64,000 bases of DNA, from positions 6,730,327 through 6,794,326 of the forward strand of contig NC_085095.1 of the NCBI RefSeq assembly GCF_963422355.1, read 5' to 3'. The translations under genes and the position numbers were made by a program. This stretch comes from Corticium candelabrum (taxonomy: Eukaryota; Porifera; Homoscleromorpha; Homosclerophorida; Plakinidae). Of the stretch, positions 58,821-64,000 are shown in pieces. Numbering within the stretch: position 1 is the stretch's first letter; each line of letters opens with the position of its first letter. The notes under the pieces were generated by a model. The model made no database searches. It worked only from the letters and a program-made list of their open reading frames with translations, and was not told the origin of the DNA.

Positions 58821-59705
58821 TTTCTATTTCATTATCATGAACGTTTCCCTAGTCCTACAGTAGCCAGTACCAGACATTTTTCTTCCAACCGGAAGCACGG
58901 GATCTACTCAGGCAGGACGCTGACAGGTCCCGTATCTCGTAATCTACCGTTCTCTATACTTCTATTATAGCCTGGAGGTGCAAGGGAAGGGGGCCTACTA
59001 GGTAGCAATCAGTGGCTTGAGTTGTCAAACAAACTTTCGTACTCTTTACTAATGTCGTTACCATCTTATTACGACGTGCGCCAATTCATGTCACCACAAC
59101 AATTTCCGGTCGCGCTTGTAGGCCACAGAATGTTGTTGATGCAAATAAATGCAAAGAAGTACAAGCTCGTAGCACGCGTTTTCGAATTCTTTCATCGACT
59201 CAATGCTCGCCCCAACTATTGTCCACGTTGCCCTCAAACACAATAGGGAATCCGTTCGCGTGTACTCCCGAGGTCAATGAAGTTTGCCATTGACGTCGGC
59301 GTACATTGGTGGTGCTGCTTCCCTCCGGTATGCAGACGTAAGGCTCGGGTGCAATTGCCTCTCTTCTATTACACTCCATTATATATAATAGCCAACAAAA
59401 CTGCAATGCCATGCAAAGATACTTGCTTTGCACATAAAAATAAGAATATATAAAATGAAATTTGCAAGTCGCAGTTTAATATGTGCTCCACACAACATGT
59501 TCTGCAGCTAAAGTGCTTGCTTGCAGTGCCAACGAAAAAAGAGTGTTCAGTGCAAGATCCACTGTCCCTTATATATACACGTATGTATATATATATGTAT
59601 ATATATAACAGAACTTCACTCAATGACTGCTGCAACTTGCAAGCTCCCTGCTCATAATAGATATTGGACTATCTACCTCTGTGACTAATTTGTTCTCCAA
59701 TCATG
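58821..59705. other. Intergenic, no gene seen
   Basis: Contains the promoter of the FYVE gene and the POU gene 3' UTR. AT-rich (TATATA) near 59570-59605. Short frames show no motifs. Confidence 0.6.
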
Positions 59706-60878
59706 TCAGGCATTGGTCTCCACCTGGCCTTCTGCTTTGATGGGGGTTCCAGCCTGCTGCAGGATCGGATACGAATGAATAGAAGTCGCCATTGTAATAG
59801 GAGGGGTCGCTGGAGTCCAGCCGACCTTACTAGAGTCTTTCAAACACCCATTATCGGGTGATTCATGAGTATTCCTCTTCTGCTTTTGTCGCCTATTGCA
59901 AAACCAAACTCGTATGACTTCCTTTTCGAGCTTGAGGGAATTCGCCATGTTACTGATCTCTTGAGCTGATGGCTTGGGATGCAGGCAGAAGTGGTTTTCT
60001 AGCATGGCTTTAGTGCTCGACTCGATCGATGTTCTCTTCTTGCGTTTTTTGAACTGCACCTTTTCTCCGACTCGATTTCCTACAGAGTTGTTTTCTGCGT
60101 CTTCTAGCCATCGTTGTAGTAGAGGTCTGAGTTTGAGCATATTTTTGAAACTCAGCTGCAATGCCTCGAATCGGCAGATGGTTGTCTGACTGAACGGATT
60201 GCCATAGTTGGTGAGCTCTTGTCCTACGTCAGCTTGAGTGAAACCCAACTTTATGCGCTTCTGCTTGAAGAGCCTCGCAAACTGCTCCAATTCTGCTGGT
60301 GTCGTCTGACTCGTCTGATCACCAGGACGACTGCACGACTGACCCCATGCGTTGGCACTCGACTGACTGCGTTCACCGGTCGGTGACGACGTAGAACTAC
60401 TGACCGGTAACGGCGTCGAAGAGGCAGGACTTTGGCTGATGACGTGAACGGGTTGACCGTGTGGCTGACCGAGAGCGGCCGGACTAAAGGCGCTTGTCGT
60501 TGTTGGACTCACCCACGACGGTGGCGCAACAGCAAAGCGACGGTCGGTCGGCGACATGAACGTTGGATTCATACCTGGCATGACCTGAGCCATCGCGGCA
60601 GGATTGATCATCTGATGAGCTAACGGAGAGGTGTGCGCTGCAGTGGCAGAGTGCCCAGCCAGTTGATGAGCGGAAGAGCTCGACGTCGACGGCCAGCCGT
60701 GGAACGACTGATACAGAGCTGCTGCGCTCTGTTGATGAGTCGCAAACGTCGGGTCGAAGTTCACGTAATCCGTGAAGCTGGGTGCTGTCGAACGTTGCGA
60801 ATAAATATTTGCAACATTAGATGAAGGCGTCTGCTGTAGGCCTGCTCTTAGGACGTCGTGTGAAGCCATGTCGAGCAT
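59706..60878 (-). CDS. POU-homeobox transcription factor, intronless
   Basis: One frame of 390 aa. The N-terminal 190 residues are Ser/Thr/Pro/Gln/Ala-rich, as in activation regions. POU-specific domain (about 195-262): [53 protein letters not shown]. Homeodomain (about 281-340): [55 protein letters not shown]. The bipartite domain binds octamer-type DNA. The POU-specific and WFCNRRQK sequences resemble classes II/III; class III genes are often intronless, as here. Class needs a tree. The first ATG (60878) is used; a second (MASHDV) is three codons on. The gene probably regulates cell identity. Confidence 0.95.
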   Translation of the reverse strand: MLDMASHDVLRAGLQQTPSSNVANIYSQRSTAPSFTDYVNFDPTFATHQQSAAALYQSFHGWPSTSSSSAHQLAGHSATAAHTSPLAHQMINPAAMAQVMPGMNPTFMSPTDRRFAVAPPSWVSPTTTSAFSPAALGQPHGQPVHVISQSPASSTPLPVSSSTSSPTGERSQSSANAWGQSCSRPGDQTSQTTPAELEQFARLFKQKRIKLGFTQADVGQELTNYGNPFSQTTICRFEALQLSFKNMLKLRPLLQRWLEDAENNSVGNRVGEKVQFKKRKKRTSIESSTKAMLENHFCLHPKPSAQEISNMANSLKLEKEVIRVWFCNRRQKQKRNTHESPDNGCLKDSSKVGWTPATPPITMATSIHSYPILQQAGTPIKAEGQVETNA

Positions 60879-63453
60879 TGCTTAGCCGTACGAAACGCTC
60901 CTTCGTTCCAATATGATAACGAGGAATGAAGCGCAGAGCGGCGGCAAATCGAGTTTTGAAGCAGCGCACCTCGAGTCCCGCCTATGGTTGCTTTGCGGCG
61001 TGGCGTGTAACACGATGATGTCAAAGCTAATGATTGGCTCCCGTCGGCGCTTCAGAGGTGTAATGTACACAAAAATGTAAATTGAAGCTGTAAACTGGAA
61101 TCGTGATTAATTATCGTCCTAATTGGTTTATCATTACACCACCTCAACGCAGAGGCGACCATTGTCAATCAACCTCCGTCTTGTGCAGAATATGACGCTC
61201 ACTACAAAGGCCTCCCCACGTGCGGGGTCTGTTTGCGCTCGTCACGCCGCACCTGACAGCGTGCAACCGCCGTATGTGAGATTTTTCGAAACGAGAAGAA
61301 GGGAGACAAACGCACTATTGCGGAAATGTTTATCTTCGTCAAGTAGTGATTCCCTAACAGCAACAAGCACCTCATCGCCATTCGCAAATGTAAATTTCAC
61401 GTGTCGTGATACTGGAAACCGACGTTTGACTGACATTTAGCATAAATTGTGGCGGTCAGTTTCGTTTTTTTCTGGTTTTTTGCGTCGATGCTACACGAAA
61501 GACGTCGGTTTTTGAGTAAAAAACGGGCAGCCACTCAAGGAGGCTTCTTGTGGGTGGTCGATTAGTTCTCTCTTGTTGACATTCGACCCACAATGGCATC
61601 CTCGAGTGCAGGTGGCTCTGATTCGACTAATTAATGTAATTAACCGCAGTCACGTGCAATGGGTTCGTTCCGCCGCGAAAGAATGTCGTTTACGCAGATA
61701 CGGAGAAGGAACAAACACACGCCGTGGGCGATCGTGCTCATTGCAGCTGTCGTTCGGACGATTGCGAGTGACGCGCTTGGAGAGCGGTCGCAACGGTCGG
61801 ACGATCGAGAGTGTGTTATCTGTTCCTGGTAGTTGTGGTCACGCGATGCGGCTGCAAATGAGTGTCACAGCCGGATGGCTACGCCCTTCTCTTGTTCTAC
61901 GCTCTACTAGCTCGTATGGAACGCATGTCACTCGAAATGCATGTGCATGTTCAAGTGGAATGGCGTGTGGCCTCCGCGTTTGCGGCTTCAATCGGCAACG
62001 ACGAGTTTTCGTTCTAATCACCTGTTGTCAGCTCGCCCCCATGTGTAGGTTTCAAGAGCGGGCGGTATCCGCAGAACGGATCACACAGTCGACCTCAACT
62101 TTGTGCCAAATCGTAGCGACGCGTTGCGGTGTGATAGCAAATGCGTCACCGGATCCGTTCCTAACAAATGGAGAGGCACACTGATAGATGAGATCTAGAT
62201 GGAAGACCGAGATCCGATGGTATCGATCAGATGCAAGCTTGATGTAGTGCAAACAAGGTGGTTAGTATATTATGTGTTGGAAAAATGCGGACGCACGCGG
62301 CCAGGCTGTAAACTACATGTCCCATGAGATCTTTTCTATTGATGACTAGGCATAGGGAGAGTACCTAATCACAATATTTTGATGGACAGATTATGGTACT
62401 AGCCGGACAGACGCACTCGTAGCAGACAGTCTCGAGGAGACGTAAGCCAATTTGGCCACTTGGTCATTTCGTTTGCTCTCGTCGTCGACCCGTGACTAAC
62501 AGTCAGACGTCTCTCACCATCTTGTGTTTGTTACGAGCACCCGTACTTGTCACTGTTGTTTGGTTCTTGTATGGTTATAACCTGATCATCTTCTCTTGCC
62601 AATGAACAGTACATATGTTCAGTAAGATACGACTTGTTGTTCCTATGGGTTCTGAGTTCTTAGTGCAGCACTAATCCACTGGCACCATCTAGTCTTCATA
62701 CTTGGAAGCATTATGTTTTGCTAAACGTCATTGCAGTGTTAGTAATGTGTACTAAGCACTTGTAGAGGTGACTTGATGGGACCTGTGAGACTAGACTGAA
62801 TTAGCTTTTTGTACCCTTACTACTTTATGCACATCTGACTAAAAAAACATCACTCTTCATAAACTCGTGAATCCACATTGTCAACAAAATTGAATGTGTC
62901 TCACTAGATGCATTTAACACGGACGGAACAGCTGTAGACATACTGATCATGCATATAGTACTAGCTAGAGAAGGAAGTGCCAACAACTTTGTCATAACAT
63001 TCTTTTGGCATTTGGATAACCACTATGCAACTACCTAGAAAACTAACATAACTGGAAAAAGTTGCAAAAAAACTGGGTACAGAGTCTAGCACGGTTGAGT
63101 TCAACAGAAATTAGCTAATGACCTTTAATCAAAATTCTAAGCTGGTATCAAAATGATGGAATAGAATATCAAAAACATTAGTAAGAGAAGAGTCTACTAA
63201 CAGTTTCATAATTTATCTTAAATTTGGAATAAATTTAAGACAATTATTTTGATAAAACTAAACATCGCTATGACATTCTTATGATCAAATGTACACTTTC
63301 TGGCTTCTAATCTCATTGTATTTTACAAGAAATAGACAAATACTTACACTTTGTAGTAAATTATAATAAGCCCCGCCCATGGTGAATCAACATTCTTGCA
63401 AAGGCCTGTTGCTTTGACCTCGTTGTTACACACCACCGACTACAGACCGTGTC
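60879..63453. other. Large intergenic region, POU / dynein light chain
   Basis: 2.6 kb between divergent genes, the longest gene-free stretch in the window outside the LINE nest. The 61570-62190 part has raised CpG density and open frames (203 codons at 61573-62184) without any recognisable motif. It may hold regulatory DNA for the POU gene. Confidence 0.5.
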
Positions 63454-63980
63454 ATGTCTTTCCAGGCTGGTAAAGAAGACGTAAGAATATGAGCTAAACA
63501 AATCAGAATGTGTACAGTTGAGTCATCTGCCACGCATACCTTTCAGGCCACTTTTGTTGTTGATGAAGTGAGCCACATCGTCGAGGGGGTTTGTCATGCG
63601 TTTATTATTTGTGCGGTTTGCTGCTGCATGTATGCTTATTAGGAATGTTTACACGCGCAGGGTATAAACATTACACTCGCTAGCAGCTCGTATCAGCCCA
63701 GCAGGGTCCACGACTGGTCATCCTCCATCGTTCAGCATTCTCTCAATCGACTGGCAAAATTGAACAAGCCCTTCAAATACATCGGTTCGTTTGTAGTAAA
63801 AGCAGTGCAACTTTCACTTCTTTTCCTTCAGTACTAGACCGGAAATAGAAGTGGAAGTTGGGCGGGGTATGGGTGTAACCAAGTTGTTCTTGCTTTTTTT
63901 AGTGAGTTGTGTGATAATGCAAAAGACTGGAGCTGGATTTCATACCGCTTCTACTTGTTTTTGGAACTGTGCAACTGATG
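63454..63980 (+). CDS. DYNLT1: Tctex-type dynein light chain (DYNLT1/3), cut by window end
   Basis: Exons 63454-63480 (ATG), 63547-63588, 63661-63784, 63903-63980. The last stops at a GT donor, so the C-terminal exon lies beyond the window. Product: [76 protein letters not shown]. It matches DYNLT1 almost residue for residue in CVIMQK-GAG-HTAS-CFW. Family members are about 113 aa homodimers that bind the dynein intermediate chain and cargo. Only about 23 residues (including the CTVRWEN-type strand) are missing. Confidence 0.94.
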
Positions 63981-64000
63981 GTATGATAAAGTGATTTTGT

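Noticed and set aside
61202-61440. Opposite-strand frames near 61.3 kb
   Set aside because: Short, overlapping in several frames, no domain. Most likely non-coding upstream DNA of the POU gene.
61573-62184. 203-codon open frame upstream of the POU gene
   Set aside because: No motif, Arg/Cys-rich composition typical of chance frames in CpG-rich DNA, no splice context.

Overview
The window is nuclear DNA of a non-bilaterian or other early-branching invertebrate. It has spliced genes with GT-AG introns (many 50-600 bp), very short spacers between genes and dense (GT)n, (TCTG)n and (AT)n microsatellites. The gene set is metazoan: a POU homeobox gene, NOX2-type oxidases, OSTM1, MEAF6 and an LDLRAP1-type adaptor. 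A sponge would fit, but the sequence alone does not settle the species. I rebuilt gene models by hand from splice signals, reading frame and remembered protein families; no search was run.

Layout, left to right: an LDLRAP1-like endocytic adaptor (+); a 5'-truncated, decayed LINE just after its stop codon; a conserved Lys-rich protein gene of unknown function (+) with nested MITEs in one intron; a CCDC83-like coiled-coil gene (-), divergent with an SNX3/SNX12 sorting nexin (+) across 74 bp; MEAF6/EAF6 (+); a GH27 alpha-galactosidase-like gene (+); CSTF2 (-); three tandem NOX2-like NADPH oxidase genes (+), about 17 kb in all; an intronless DDX28-like helicase (-), divergent with OSTM1 (+) across 97 bp; a gene for an ankyrin, coiled-coil and FYVE protein with a second FYVE-like zinc module (-); an intronless POU homeobox gene (-); and the first four exons of a Tctex-type dynein light chain (+), cut by the window end.

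The most unusual region is OSTM1 intron 2 (about 42.2-53.5 kb). It is 11.2 kb long and holds a nest of LINE copies of one family. One copy has an uninterrupted 1060-codon ORF carrying N-terminal zinc fingers, a YLDD reverse transcriptase and a C-terminal CCHC plus restriction-like endonuclease. Nearly every copy is bounded on both sides by (TCTG)n tracts. This suggests an R2/R4-type LINE that integrates into a tetranucleotide microsatellite. One insertion shows the inverted-5'-end structure expected of twin priming.

The other strong theme is the NOX cluster. Three paralogues (about 594, 596 and 608 aa) keep the heme-ligand histidines and NADPH motifs but differ in introns, and the third has an altered FAD motif (HAFTLSS instead of HPFTLTS). 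Many neighbouring genes are divergent or convergent pairs separated by only about 60-300 bp.
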